Source: Kiritimatiellales bacterium | Lineage (GTDB): Bacteria > Verrucomicrobiota > Kiritimatiellia > Kiritimatiellales > Pontiellaceae | Reading direction: 5' to 3' | Assembly: GCA_030630445.1 (NCBI GenBank) | Contig: DAOVNC010000002.1 | Location: forward strand, 1-32,684 | DNA length: 32,684 bases | Shown: piece after piece, positions 6,581-14,428 of the stretch | Layout of the letters: each line of letters opens with the position of its first letter | Position numbering within the stretch: the first letter of the stretch is position 1 | Program-made: the position numbers and the translations under genes | Notes under the pieces: generated by a model | Seen by the model: the letters and a program-made list of their open reading frames with translations, nothing else | Database searches by the model: none | Told to the model about the DNA's origin: nothing

Positions 6581-7528
6581 CTATTTTATCGGGGAATCAT
6601 CGCACGGCAGGTCCCCGAGCGCGTACTGGATGCCGTCGAGGACAAACTGAAGCATGGCGGCGGTTTCGTAGCTTTCGGGTTGGTGCGAAGGCCCGCAGTA
6701 GAAAACCCGGCCCTTGCCATATCCCTTGATCCATGCCACATAGCGGACCTCGCCCGCGACTTTGGGGTTTTTCCGGGTCTGTTCATCCAGCTTGCCCACA
6801 TTCATTTCCAGAAGCGGGCGGAAGTTCTTTTTGGCATAGGCGTTCTTGAAGAGGTAGGGCTCGTCGTCGTGGATGAAACCCTTGCCGTGGAAGCCTGCCG
6901 CCAAGGGGTGGTCGGGGTCGACCAGGTCGAGCGTCACGCTTTGCCGTTTGGGGTGGAAATCAAAACTTCCACCCATCATTTCGCTGAATTCCGGCGAGTT
7001 GTTCTGGACGGCGATGGCGCCGTGCAGGGCGACCAGCCCTTTCCCGGTGCGCACAAAATCGAGCAGGCTCTGCTCCAGTTCCGCAGCCCGTTTGTTCCGT
7101 TCCACCTCCGGGGTATCGGCGAGCACGTCCAGAAACATATTGCGGTATTCCCTCTTCGGGCAGGTATTGTTCAGCACCACCGCATCGAACGTCTTGAGCT
7201 TTTCCGCCGAAAACATTTCGATATCGTTGCTCTCCACCACCGTGTACGCACCGGACTTGGTTCCCAGCACCTTGACCACTTCCGACGCGTGCGGAATCAC
7301 TTTATGCTTAAATCCGGTGGCGAGGGAAAACAGTAGAATCCGCCGCGGTGCGCCGGGTTGGACCGTCGCCTTGGCCGGGGCCAGTTCCGTGATTTTTGCG
7401 ACCCACTCCGGCGTCGGCGGAACGATATTATCCGAAGCGCCCGGTGCCGTTGTATATTCTTGTGCCGTCAAATTGATTGCCACTCCCATGCAGAGCAAGC
7501 CTGCCTGGATCCGGTTCGGTTTATTCAT
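6581..7528 (-). CDS. ThuA-like domain protein, secreted
   Basis: This 315-residue protein carries a signal peptide (about residues 1-22, ending INLTAQ) and one ThuA domain, a glutamine-amidotransferase-like fold. Key segments are RRILLFSLATGFKHKVIP near the domain start, FDAVVLNNTCP, GKGLVALHGAI and SFDFHP. HDDEPYLF and the closing YGKGRVFYCGPSHQPESY follow. In rhizobia ThuA works with the oxidoreductase ThuB in converting trehalose and related disaccharides to 3-keto forms. The neighbours here include a Gfo/Idh/MocA enzyme, the same family as ThuB, so an analogous role in keto-sugar metabolism is a reasonable inference. A good GGGAGGAA ribosome site precedes the ATG. A 29-base element shared with the beta-galactosidase leader lies at 7564-7592. 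Confidence 0.88.
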   Translation of the reverse strand: MNKPNRIQAGLLCMGVAINLTAQEYTTAPGASDNIVPPTPEWVAKITELAPAKATVQPGAPRRILLFSLATGFKHKVIPHASEVVKVLGTKSGAYTVVESNDIEMFSAEKLKTFDAVVLNNTCPKREYRNMFLDVLADTPEVERNKRAAELEQSLLDFVRTGKGLVALHGAIAVQNNSPEFSEMMGGSFDFHPKRQSVTLDLVDPDHPLAAGFHGKGFIHDDEPYLFKNAYAKKNFRPLLEMNVGKLDEQTRKNPKVAGEVRYVAWIKGYGKGRVFYCGPSHQPESYETAAMLQFVLDGIQYALGDLPCDDSPIK

Positions 7529-7563
7529 CCTGTTCCTCCCTATAAAAACGTCTTCATGTTAAC

Positions 7564-7592
7564 AGACGCTTTTCCATTTTGAAACAGGACAT
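7564..7592 (-). promoter_or_regulatory. Shared upstream element, copy before the thuA-like gene
   Basis: On the plus strand it reads AGACGCTT, eight variable bases, then TGAAAC-A-GGACAT. It aligns without gaps to 13878-13906, with 22 of 29 bases identical. It begins immediately after the stop codon of the upstream beta-helix gene and ends 35 bases before the thuA-like ATG. It is a candidate promoter, operator or leader-RNA element. Confidence 0.5.
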
Positions 7593-9926
7593 TCAAAGGT
7601 TTGCAGTCCCGCCTTCAGGTGGGTTGCTGGTTGCTGAATAGGGCCCGATTCGCTCAATCGGAATAGGGTGCCAAGGAACGAGTTTTGTTTTGATCTCTTC
7701 CAGGGATTTACCATGGAACGTCTTGTCGCCATTGCGGTTGGAAAACGAAATGGCATGTCTGACATTGCCCATGACACCCGTGCCCAAGCGCAGGTTGTCG
7801 ACGAGATAATTATGGTTGTCATTACCGTTGAGAAGATCCTTAACCATAGGATACTTTTTCTGCCAGGCTTCTGATTCCCAGGGGGTTTCCGCAAGCATTT
7901 TCTTGGAGTTGGAGTGCCCGGTGATGCATTGCTGCCAGTCTTTGCCTGTCGTGGATCGCCCGGTAAATGCTTTATGCCAGTCGATAATAATATTGCCTTC
8001 GACATAGTTATCGGTTCCCTGGTTGAACTGGACGGCTCCAAAGCCATGATCCGACCCTTTGCGGAAGATATTCTCACACACCATGAAGCCACTTATATAG
8101 TCGTCGTGACGAACGGCCGCCGCACCATAATGCTTGTCATTGTTGACGATTTGGTTGAAATCATTCCAGCGAATAATATTCCCGCGATACAGTGGATTCG
8201 CCCACATATCGATGGCGCCTTGGTCGCCGGATTCGTAGACACATCTATGGAAGTAGTTCAGTTCGATCAAAGCGTCGCAGGCTTCCACGCGAATGGCACT
8301 GCTCGGGATATCTACAAAGGAGTTGTATCGAACTTTCAAGCCCATCCCCTCAAGCAATACGGCCGGAGTATAGGTGCGGTCAATACGGGATAAGTTGGAT
8401 ATTCTACAGTTTTCAATAACGGAATTGCCGGGAATCAATTTCTTCCAATCACCCGCCAGAAGATCAATAGCTCCGCGCCCCATGCTGTTGATCTTGCAGG
8501 AATGCACGAGATGCCGTTTCCCACCATGGATTTGGATGCCCATACCGGAACAATCCTGGATATCCAATCCGCTCAGGAAAACATCAGACGTGTTTGCAAT
8601 GATCAAAGCATCACCCCTCACATAGTTGATCTTCAGATTCCGAATATGAAGGTTGGAACATCCGGTTGCCGTGATTGGAGTGTTGTATGATGAAAGGATA
8701 CACTTCGATGGGTCAAAATCATTTGGAGGCAGGTAGAAAATCAATCCTCTTTTTGCGTCAAGATACCATTCTCCAGGTTGGTCAATTTCGCATAGTGCGT
8801 TTACAACACACCCAATTCTCCTATTAAATCCATATCGGTTGACGGGAGGCACCAAGTTGATTTTCCCATTGGATTCAATCGATGCAACCTTTTCATACGC
8901 ATCCGCCCAGTCGTTGCCCCAGTATCCATACAACCAAAGATTTTCCTCTTTGGCCCAATTATCGGATCGGGGATCCTTCTTCTTCTTCGGAACTTCATTT
9001 GCCGCAATTCGGATAAGTTTGTCGTTCGGCCAACGAGCCATGGTTTGAGGCTCACCGTTGTAAAAGAGTTCGGGGACATTAAAGGTTTTGAAGCGGGCAT
9101 GTATGCCTTCGGCCCGTTTGCTGGAAAATCCGCCCAAAACAAGTTCGGCCATGTTTTTGATGCCGTGGTCTTTCAGGTTGCAGACCAAGACATCGCCACG
9201 GATCGAAGCGGGAAGACGGTTGAGAATTTCCTTTTCGGCAACCTTTTTCCACGTCTTCAACACCGTTCCTCCAGTCAGCGTGGCAGGTCTTGCAGGATTT
9301 TCTGAACGAATAACCAAGGGGCTGCCATTTGTTCCTGCATCATCCGCAGTTAGCTTAACCGTTTCTTTGACATGGTAGGTTCCCGTGGAAAGAATAATTT
9401 CAATAGCCCCCGGAGCCGCGGTCGTTCGGTGTTTCCGTGCTAGTTCAATTGCTTTCTTGAGTGTCCCGACGGGTTTGCTTTTTGTTCCCTCACCACCCAC
9501 TGCTCCGGCTTTCACGTAAACAGACGCCTTCACCGGTCCAATGGCTGGAATTGCGGTTCGCTGAAGACCGGGATGCGGTTCTCCAGCGATAACGGCTCTC
9601 ATTTCTTTTGCGGCGAGTGCCTGATGTTCCGGGATATAGTCCAGCGTATTCAATAGATCCAGAGTCTTTAGGCTGTCGGCATTATTGCCAACTGCCAGTT
9701 GTGCTTGCGCAAGTCGCATAATGAATAGGGAATGGAATGGCTTATGCGTTGGAGGGAGCGGGTTCACTAATTCCTTGTAGGGAGGTATCGCTTTCCCTGG
9801 AGAAGAGTTCTGCCATGCGGCATCAGCCTTGAGTAGTTTTGATTCAACACTTTCCGGCACCTCGGCCTGGGCGTATCCAAGCGGCAGACCTGTCATCATA
9901 ATCAGGGATAATAGGAGCTGTTTCAT
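7593..9926 (-). CDS. Secreted right-handed beta-helix protein, GH141-like
   Basis: This 777-residue protein has a signal peptide ending at YAQA (residue 21) and a helical TPR-like stretch (about 25-105). A polysaccharide-active beta-helix follows: SVYVKAGAVGGEGTKSKPVGTLKKA (125-149), then LSTGTYHVKETVKLTADDAGTNGSP, and MARWPN at 286-291. After about residue 400 come beta-helix coils (NLHIRNLKINYV, VFLSGLDIQDCSGMGIQIHGG, SAIRVEACDALIELNYF, GDQGAIDMWAN). The opening pattern and the ARWPN segment resemble GH141 and related right-handed beta-helix hydrolases acting on fucose- or xylose-containing glycans. I cannot tell glycosidase from lyase, and catalytic residues are not assigned. It is second in the minus-strand run, 117 bases after the beta-galactosidase, with a palindromic repeat in the gap. 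Confidence 0.82.
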   Translation of the reverse strand: MKQLLLSLIMMTGLPLGYAQAEVPESVESKLLKADAAWQNSSPGKAIPPYKELVNPLPPTHKPFHSLFIMRLAQAQLAVGNNADSLKTLDLLNTLDYIPEHQALAAKEMRAVIAGEPHPGLQRTAIPAIGPVKASVYVKAGAVGGEGTKSKPVGTLKKAIELARKHRTTAAPGAIEIILSTGTYHVKETVKLTADDAGTNGSPLVIRSENPARPATLTGGTVLKTWKKVAEKEILNRLPASIRGDVLVCNLKDHGIKNMAELVLGGFSSKRAEGIHARFKTFNVPELFYNGEPQTMARWPNDKLIRIAANEVPKKKKDPRSDNWAKEENLWLYGYWGNDWADAYEKVASIESNGKINLVPPVNRYGFNRRIGCVVNALCEIDQPGEWYLDAKRGLIFYLPPNDFDPSKCILSSYNTPITATGCSNLHIRNLKINYVRGDALIIANTSDVFLSGLDIQDCSGMGIQIHGGKRHLVHSCKINSMGRGAIDLLAGDWKKLIPGNSVIENCRISNLSRIDRTYTPAVLLEGMGLKVRYNSFVDIPSSAIRVEACDALIELNYFHRCVYESGDQGAIDMWANPLYRGNIIRWNDFNQIVNNDKHYGAAAVRHDDYISGFMVCENIFRKGSDHGFGAVQFNQGTDNYVEGNIIIDWHKAFTGRSTTGKDWQQCITGHSNSKKMLAETPWESEAWQKKYPMVKDLLNGNDNHNYLVDNLRLGTGVMGNVRHAISFSNRNGDKTFHGKSLEEIKTKLVPWHPIPIERIGPYSATSNPPEGGTANL

Positions 9927-9960
9927 CGGTAATTTTCTTTCGGTGAGTCCGTTGCGGATC

Positions 9961-10023
9961 TGTAGAGGCGGCTCTTAGAGCCGCTGGTGGTGGCTCGGAG
10001 CGTCTCTAAGAAACGCCGCTACA
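9961..10023. repeat. REP-like palindromic element
   Basis: A 63-base imperfect inverted repeat runs from TGTAGAGGCG to CGCCGCTACA. It includes an inner perfect hairpin, GCGGCTC-TTA-GAGCCGC, and a second weaker one. It lies in the 117-base gap between the beta-galactosidase and the beta-helix gene, where it could stabilise the upstream mRNA or attenuate transcription. No T-run follows, so it is not a standard terminator. Confidence 0.6.
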
Positions 10024-10043
10024 ACTCTGAATTTTTGAACCCT

Positions 10044-13000
10044 TTATTTCACGGTCAAGAGGTCAAATTCCGACAGCGACGTCCACGGTCCATTGTGGGC
10101 GGAGAGGGCGACGAGCTTGACGTAGCGGCCCTTGGCGTTTTTCTCGAACCGGACCGTGCAGTCTTTCCGGCTGGCGGAAAGCTCGCCGCTCGAAACGGGC
10201 TTGCCCCAGTTGCGGCCGTCGGAACTCAGGTAGAGTTCGTAGTCTTTGATGGTTCCGTTGCTGCCGTCGGTGCGGGGGAGGGCGGTGAATCCGGCGATGG
10301 TGTAGGTGCGCGCCAGATCGATAACCAGTTCGTGCGGGTGCTCGGTTTCGTTGTCGCCCCAAGCCGTATGCCAGAGGGTGTTCGGCGATCCGTCGATGGC
10401 ATTAGCTCCGCCTTCGTCGGGCTGTTCGCTGTCGGCCTTCACGATTTTCCAATCCCCTTTTCCCTGATCCACCCGATCCAGAGGCATCCATATCCGCTGG
10501 ACGAGTACCGGTCCCGGCAGCAGATCGGGTGCAAAGGCGCGCGCCTTCAGTTCAAGGTTGGACCGGACGGCAATCGGGGTTTTGTAGAGCGGCGAGGAGG
10601 GCGTCACGGGGCTTCCGTCGGTGGTGTAGCGAATACGGACGTTGGCTCCCGGACTTGCGAGGTGCAGCGTGTTGCCATCCTGCCGGGTGGTGACTGCGGG
10701 AGCCACGATAATGCGGCTTGCCTGCTCACCCATGTCGTCCGTGTTCCCGCGCAACGGGCGCAGGCTGAATCCGAAGGAGACCGGTTCGGGATAGACCTTG
10801 TAGGTGTCCAGTACCCCGGGGCCGCACGAGCCGTTTCCAAGGCCGAGTTCCTGCTGGTTCAGACTCAGCACCACGTCGGGGCGCGGGGTCAGGTCGGTGG
10901 TGTGCCGGGCATCGTTAAGCTCGTTTTCGGTAAAGTGCAGCGCGGTGAAGGAGAGTGGGGCATCGCCCACGGCCAGCACGCCGTTCCCGCCATCATCGGT
11001 CAGCGCCACCCAGCGCGTTTCCCCGCGGTTGCCGCAATGCTGCGGGCGGACGTAGGGAACGTACAGTTCGGTGGCGGTGGTTTTATAGCGCCCGATCAAG
11101 GCACCGGCCAGTCGGTCGGGATAGTTCTCGAAGGGCCCGCGTCCAAACCACTCCACATTTTCAAGGCGTCCGTCGAGGTGCATCCCCATGCCGATTCGCG
11201 CGAGCACCGGCATGCCTGCGGCAGGGTCGATATTGTTTTGCACGTGGACCGTGCCGTCCGGGAAAATGGTGAACGTGGAGGAGACGGTGAAGCAGCGTTC
11301 GTTGCCTTTGCCCAGATACTCGTTGACGGACTTGACGGTAACCTGCTTTGAATCCTGCCCGACGGTGAGCGAGGTGTTGTTGACGCTGAGTTGGTTCAAC
11401 CCTTTGTTGAACCAGCCGCGGGCGTTGTCGTTGTCGCCCCGCGCGCGGAAGGGGTTCAGCAGGGGGCCTTGTCCCGCGATGACGGGTTTGCCCCCGTAGC
11501 TTAGGGCGCTGATGGTTCCTGTTTTGCGGTCGAATGCAATTTCAACGTTCTTGCCGGAAACCGTGATCGCTTTCTGGGTTTTGTGCACGGTCAACTTGCC
11601 GTCGCCGGTTGCCATGGCGAGGGCTGGCCCGGAAGCGGGCAGCTTGAATTGGGCGGTGGCCAGCTCGTGGTTCGCCGGGATAAGCTCGGTGGCTTCCTTC
11701 TGCCGAACGGAAAGGTTTAGGAAATATTCCGCGCCGGGCAGGGGCGCAAAGGATTTGAACGGAACCGTCAGCATTTGTTCCGCACCGGGGGCAACATCGA
11801 TACCGGAAAGTTCGCCTTCCTGATCCACGATGCCATTGCGTGTGACGTTCCAACGGATGTTGAATGCGGAGAGGTTGGTGAAGTGGAACTCGTTTTTAAC
11901 CTGCACCTGTCCCTTTGCCAAATCCACTGGGCTGAATGCGACATATTGGTAGATGGTCTTCAGGGAGGTGAGTTTGGTGGAGGGGGTGCGGTCGGGGTAG
12001 AGCAGGCCGTTGATGCAGAAGTTGCCGGAGTTGGGCTTATCGCCATAGTCCCCGCCATAGGCAAAGAACTCGCGACCATCGTCGGTCTTTTTCAGCAGGC
12101 CTTGGTCGATCCAGTCCCAGACGCAGGCGCCGATGCAGCGGTCGTAGCGCTTGATCAGATCCCAATATTCCTGCGCATTGCCCATGGCGTTGCCCATGGA
12201 ATGGATATATTCGCAGATGAAGTAGGGGCGCGCGCTATCTTTCTTTCCTTGCGCCTCAAGCCAGCCCACGGAGGGATACATGTTGCTGTCCACATCGGCG
12301 GGCCCCCATTCGGCTTCATAGTGGATGGGGCGCTCCGGTGAAATTTTGCGGATGGCGTCGGCCATGAGATAAAAGGCTTTTCCTTGGCCGGCCTCGTTGC
12401 CCAGCGACCAGAAAATGATGGACGGGTGGTTTTTGTCGCGCTCCGTCATGGAGACGGCGCGGTCGACGTGGGCGGCGAACCAGTTGGGCCGTTTGCCGAG
12501 GTGCTCGACTTCGTTGTTGTAGCATCCGTGCGATTCGACGTTGGTCTCGTCCATGAGGTAGATACCGTATTCATCGCACAGGTCGTACCAGCGCGGGTCG
12601 TTGGGATAGTGGCTGGTGCGCACGGTGTTGATGTTGTGCAGCTTCATTAGGCGGATGTCTTCGAGCATGTCTTCGACGGTTACCGCGCGGCCGTTCACGG
12701 CGTCGTGCTCGTGGCGGTTGGTTCCCTTGAAGGTGATGCTGCGCCCGTTGACGAGCACCTGCCCGGTCGGGCTGATTTCGATGCTCCGAAAACCGATTTT
12801 ATCCGAGACGATCTCGGTGACCTCTCCCTTGGAATTCTTTAGCGTCAGAACCAGCGTGTAGAGGTTCGGGAATTCTGCCGACCATTTTTTCGGGGCGGTG
12901 ACGGTGGTTTTGAATTCCATCTTGCTTTCAGCGCCGGCGGGAACAGAAATTTTCCCCCAAGACACGGCGGTGCCGGAGGCATCGAGCAGTTCGATCTCCA

Positions 13001-13838
13001 GCGTGCCGTCCGCCTTTTCGGCGGCTTGGTTGGCGATGGAAACCGACAGCTCCAGCAGGCCGTCTTTATAGTCCTTGTCCAGCGGGGTCCTCGCGTGGAA
13101 GTCGCGGATGCCCAGTGGCGCGCGGGAGAGCAGGTAGACCGGGCGGAAGATGCCGCTCAAGCGCCAGAAATCCTGGTCTTCAAGATAGGAGCCGTCCGAC
13201 CAGCGGTAGACCTCCACGGCAATCTTGTTTTTGCCTGGCTTCAGGAACTTAGTGACATTGAATTCAGCGGGAGTGTAGCTACCTTGGCTGTAGCCCACCT
13301 TTTTGCCATTGATCCAAAGGTAGAACGCCGACTCCACGCCGTCGAAATGCAGGAGGGTTTCGCGCCCCTTCCAATCGGCCGGAACGCTGAAGGTGCGGAT
13401 GTAGGAACCCACCGGATTGCGCAGCTCGTAGGCCAGCCAATCCTTGGGCGGCTCGCCCATGATGAACGGCGGGTTGCGCAGGAACGGGTAGGTGACGTTG
13501 GAGTAGAGCGGTGTGCCATGGCCTTGCAATTGCCAGTTGGAAGGAACGGGAATCAAATCCCACGAAGAGCAGTCGAAGTTTTCCTTGAAGAAATCCTTCG
13601 GTCGTTGGTCCGGCACCGGTACCCAGTGGAAGCGCCATGATCCATCGAGCGATTGGACGTAGGCCGACTTTTCGCGGTCGTCCGCCACTGCCTTTTGGCG
13701 GGATTTATAGGGAACGAACGTCGCGCGCGCGGGTTCCTTGCCGATGCTGAAAACCTCCGGGTTTTCCCAATCCTCGTTCGCGGAAATATTTGCGGCCAGC
13801 AGCCCCGTGCAGAGAGCCATTAATGTTGGTTTGTTCAT
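10044..13838 (-). CDS. lacZ: GH2 beta-galactosidase with added C-terminal F5/8 (discoidin-like) domain
   Basis: This secreted 1264-residue LacZ-type enzyme cleaves terminal beta-linked galactose. The ATG at 13838 follows AGGGGG at good spacing and gives a short signal sequence (to about residue 21, ANISAN). Domains in order are: sugar-binding beta-sandwich, jelly-roll and TIM barrel. The general acid/base is E482 (WSLGNEAGQG) and the nucleophile E543 (FICEYIHSMGN). A small-chain domain follows (ISALSYGGKPV, then RARGDNDNARGW). A chitobiase-type linker domain (VRIRYTTDGSPVTPSSPLY) and a closing F5/8 type C-like carbohydrate-binding domain follow (from DQGKGDWKIV, through AIDGSPNTLWHTAWG, to the end). 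It is about 240 residues longer than E. coli LacZ because of these additions. It heads the minus-strand run and carries the shared 29-base element in its leader. Confidence 0.95.
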   Translation of the reverse strand: MNKPTLMALCTGLLAANISANEDWENPEVFSIGKEPARATFVPYKSRQKAVADDREKSAYVQSLDGSWRFHWVPVPDQRPKDFFKENFDCSSWDLIPVPSNWQLQGHGTPLYSNVTYPFLRNPPFIMGEPPKDWLAYELRNPVGSYIRTFSVPADWKGRETLLHFDGVESAFYLWINGKKVGYSQGSYTPAEFNVTKFLKPGKNKIAVEVYRWSDGSYLEDQDFWRLSGIFRPVYLLSRAPLGIRDFHARTPLDKDYKDGLLELSVSIANQAAEKADGTLEIELLDASGTAVSWGKISVPAGAESKMEFKTTVTAPKKWSAEFPNLYTLVLTLKNSKGEVTEIVSDKIGFRSIEISPTGQVLVNGRSITFKGTNRHEHDAVNGRAVTVEDMLEDIRLMKLHNINTVRTSHYPNDPRWYDLCDEYGIYLMDETNVESHGCYNNEVEHLGKRPNWFAAHVDRAVSMTERDKNHPSIIFWSLGNEAGQGKAFYLMADAIRKISPERPIHYEAEWGPADVDSNMYPSVGWLEAQGKKDSARPYFICEYIHSMGNAMGNAQEYWDLIKRYDRCIGACVWDWIDQGLLKKTDDGREFFAYGGDYGDKPNSGNFCINGLLYPDRTPSTKLTSLKTIYQYVAFSPVDLAKGQVQVKNEFHFTNLSAFNIRWNVTRNGIVDQEGELSGIDVAPGAEQMLTVPFKSFAPLPGAEYFLNLSVRQKEATELIPANHELATAQFKLPASGPALAMATGDGKLTVHKTQKAITVSGKNVEIAFDRKTGTISALSYGGKPVIAGQGPLLNPFRARGDNDNARGWFNKGLNQLSVNNTSLTVGQDSKQVTVKSVNEYLGKGNERCFTVSSTFTIFPDGTVHVQNNIDPAAGMPVLARIGMGMHLDGRLENVEWFGRGPFENYPDRLAGALIGRYKTTATELYVPYVRPQHCGNRGETRWVALTDDGGNGVLAVGDAPLSFTALHFTENELNDARHTTDLTPRPDVVLSLNQQELGLGNGSCGPGVLDTYKVYPEPVSFGFSLRPLRGNTDDMGEQASRIIVAPAVTTRQDGNTLHLASPGANVRIRYTTDGSPVTPSSPLYKTPIAVRSNLELKARAFAPDLLPGPVLVQRIWMPLDRVDQGKGDWKIVKADSEQPDEGGANAIDGSPNTLWHTAWGDNETEHPHELVIDLARTYTIAGFTALPRTDGSNGTIKDYELYLSSDGRNWGKPVSSGELSASRKDCTVRFEKNAKGRYVKLVALSAHNGPWTSLSEFDLLTVK

Positions 13839-13877
13839 ATCGTTTTCCCCCTTGTTAAAAATAGAGTTGTCCATTCA

Positions 13878-13906
13878 AGACGCTTCCCTACGTTGAAACC
13901 GGACAC
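13878..13906 (-). promoter_or_regulatory. Shared upstream element, copy before the beta-galactosidase
   Basis: It aligns without gaps to 7564-7592 (22 of 29 identical; conserved AGACGCTT and TGAAAC-x-GGACA on the plus strand). It ends 39 bases before the beta-galactosidase ATG, almost the same distance as the other copy from its gene. Position and conservation argue for a regulatory or promoter role. Confidence 0.5.
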
Positions 13907-14027
13907 TGTAGGCTCCCTTTTCCGAGGAGGCAAGCCCGTTGGTTTTTTCAAATCGTAGTGCGGATATCCGATCTGCGTTCCGCCAAGCAACGCCTTCTTT
14001 CCGAAATACCCGCAACGGATTTGCGAG
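13907..14027. other. Intergenic stretch with small palindromes
   Basis: No coding signal is seen. It contains the 10-base palindrome CGGATATCCG (13961-13970) inside a GCGGA...TCCGC inverted pair (13960-13983), and a dispersed 19-base repeat at 14008-14026. Short palindromic repeats like these suggest intergenic repeat elements. Confidence 0.5.
14008..14026. repeat. Dispersed repeat, copy 1
   Basis: ACCCGCAACGGATTTGCGA is identical to 22758-22776. On the minus strand it forms a small hairpin, CGCAA-ATCCG-TTGCG. In both places it lies just after the stop codon of a minus-strand relic gene. Confidence 0.6.
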
Positions 14028-14300
14028 CTATGATTTTGCCCCGGACTTGATTCGGTAGTGCCCCGTTATCGGGAAGTCAAAGAGGCGGTTCTCCTCTTTG
14101 GTGCCAGCTCCAATGTTGTGAATAACGAGGGGGATTCCGCTGGATGTTTTCTTGTTGCTCACGACCATGATGTGCGGCCTGCCGCCGACCGTGCAGGTAA
14201 CTAGATCGCCCGGAAGGTCGTCTTCCGTCTTCTTGCCCGCATCGATGGAATAGCCGCTTCGCTCGAAATAGGTTTTCAGGTTGGGAACGCGGCGGGGTGC
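14028..14300 (-). pseudogene. 5'-truncated DUF1287 protein relic
   Basis: On the minus strand about 88 codons read RRVPNLKTYFERSGYSI, then a GDLVTC segment, GGRPHIMVVSNKK, SGIPLVIHNIGAG and FDFPITGHYRI, ending TAG at 14030-14028. This is the C-terminal half of DUF1287 (YijF-like) proteins, whose usual length is about 200 residues. Upstream of RRVPNL the similarity is lost and no start codon or signal sequence is present; that DNA now forms the leader of the gene at 14429. The family is thought to be exported and NlpC/P60-like. It is a broken remnant. Confidence 0.75.
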
Positions 14301-14428
14301 ATGGGCGATCTGATTTTTTTGAGAAAAAATGTCAGGATGAGGAGGCGGGGGGAATGTACTTATATATGACGGTTCGATTTTATCGTTCCTCCGGTTTGCC
14401 TATGAACGTATCAAAACAAGGGAGTGAG

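Noticed and set aside
9987..11351. 454-codon plus-strand frame antisense to the beta-galactosidase
   Set aside because: The minus strand encodes a complete GH2 protein with both catalytic Glu. The plus frame has no signal, motif or ribosome site.
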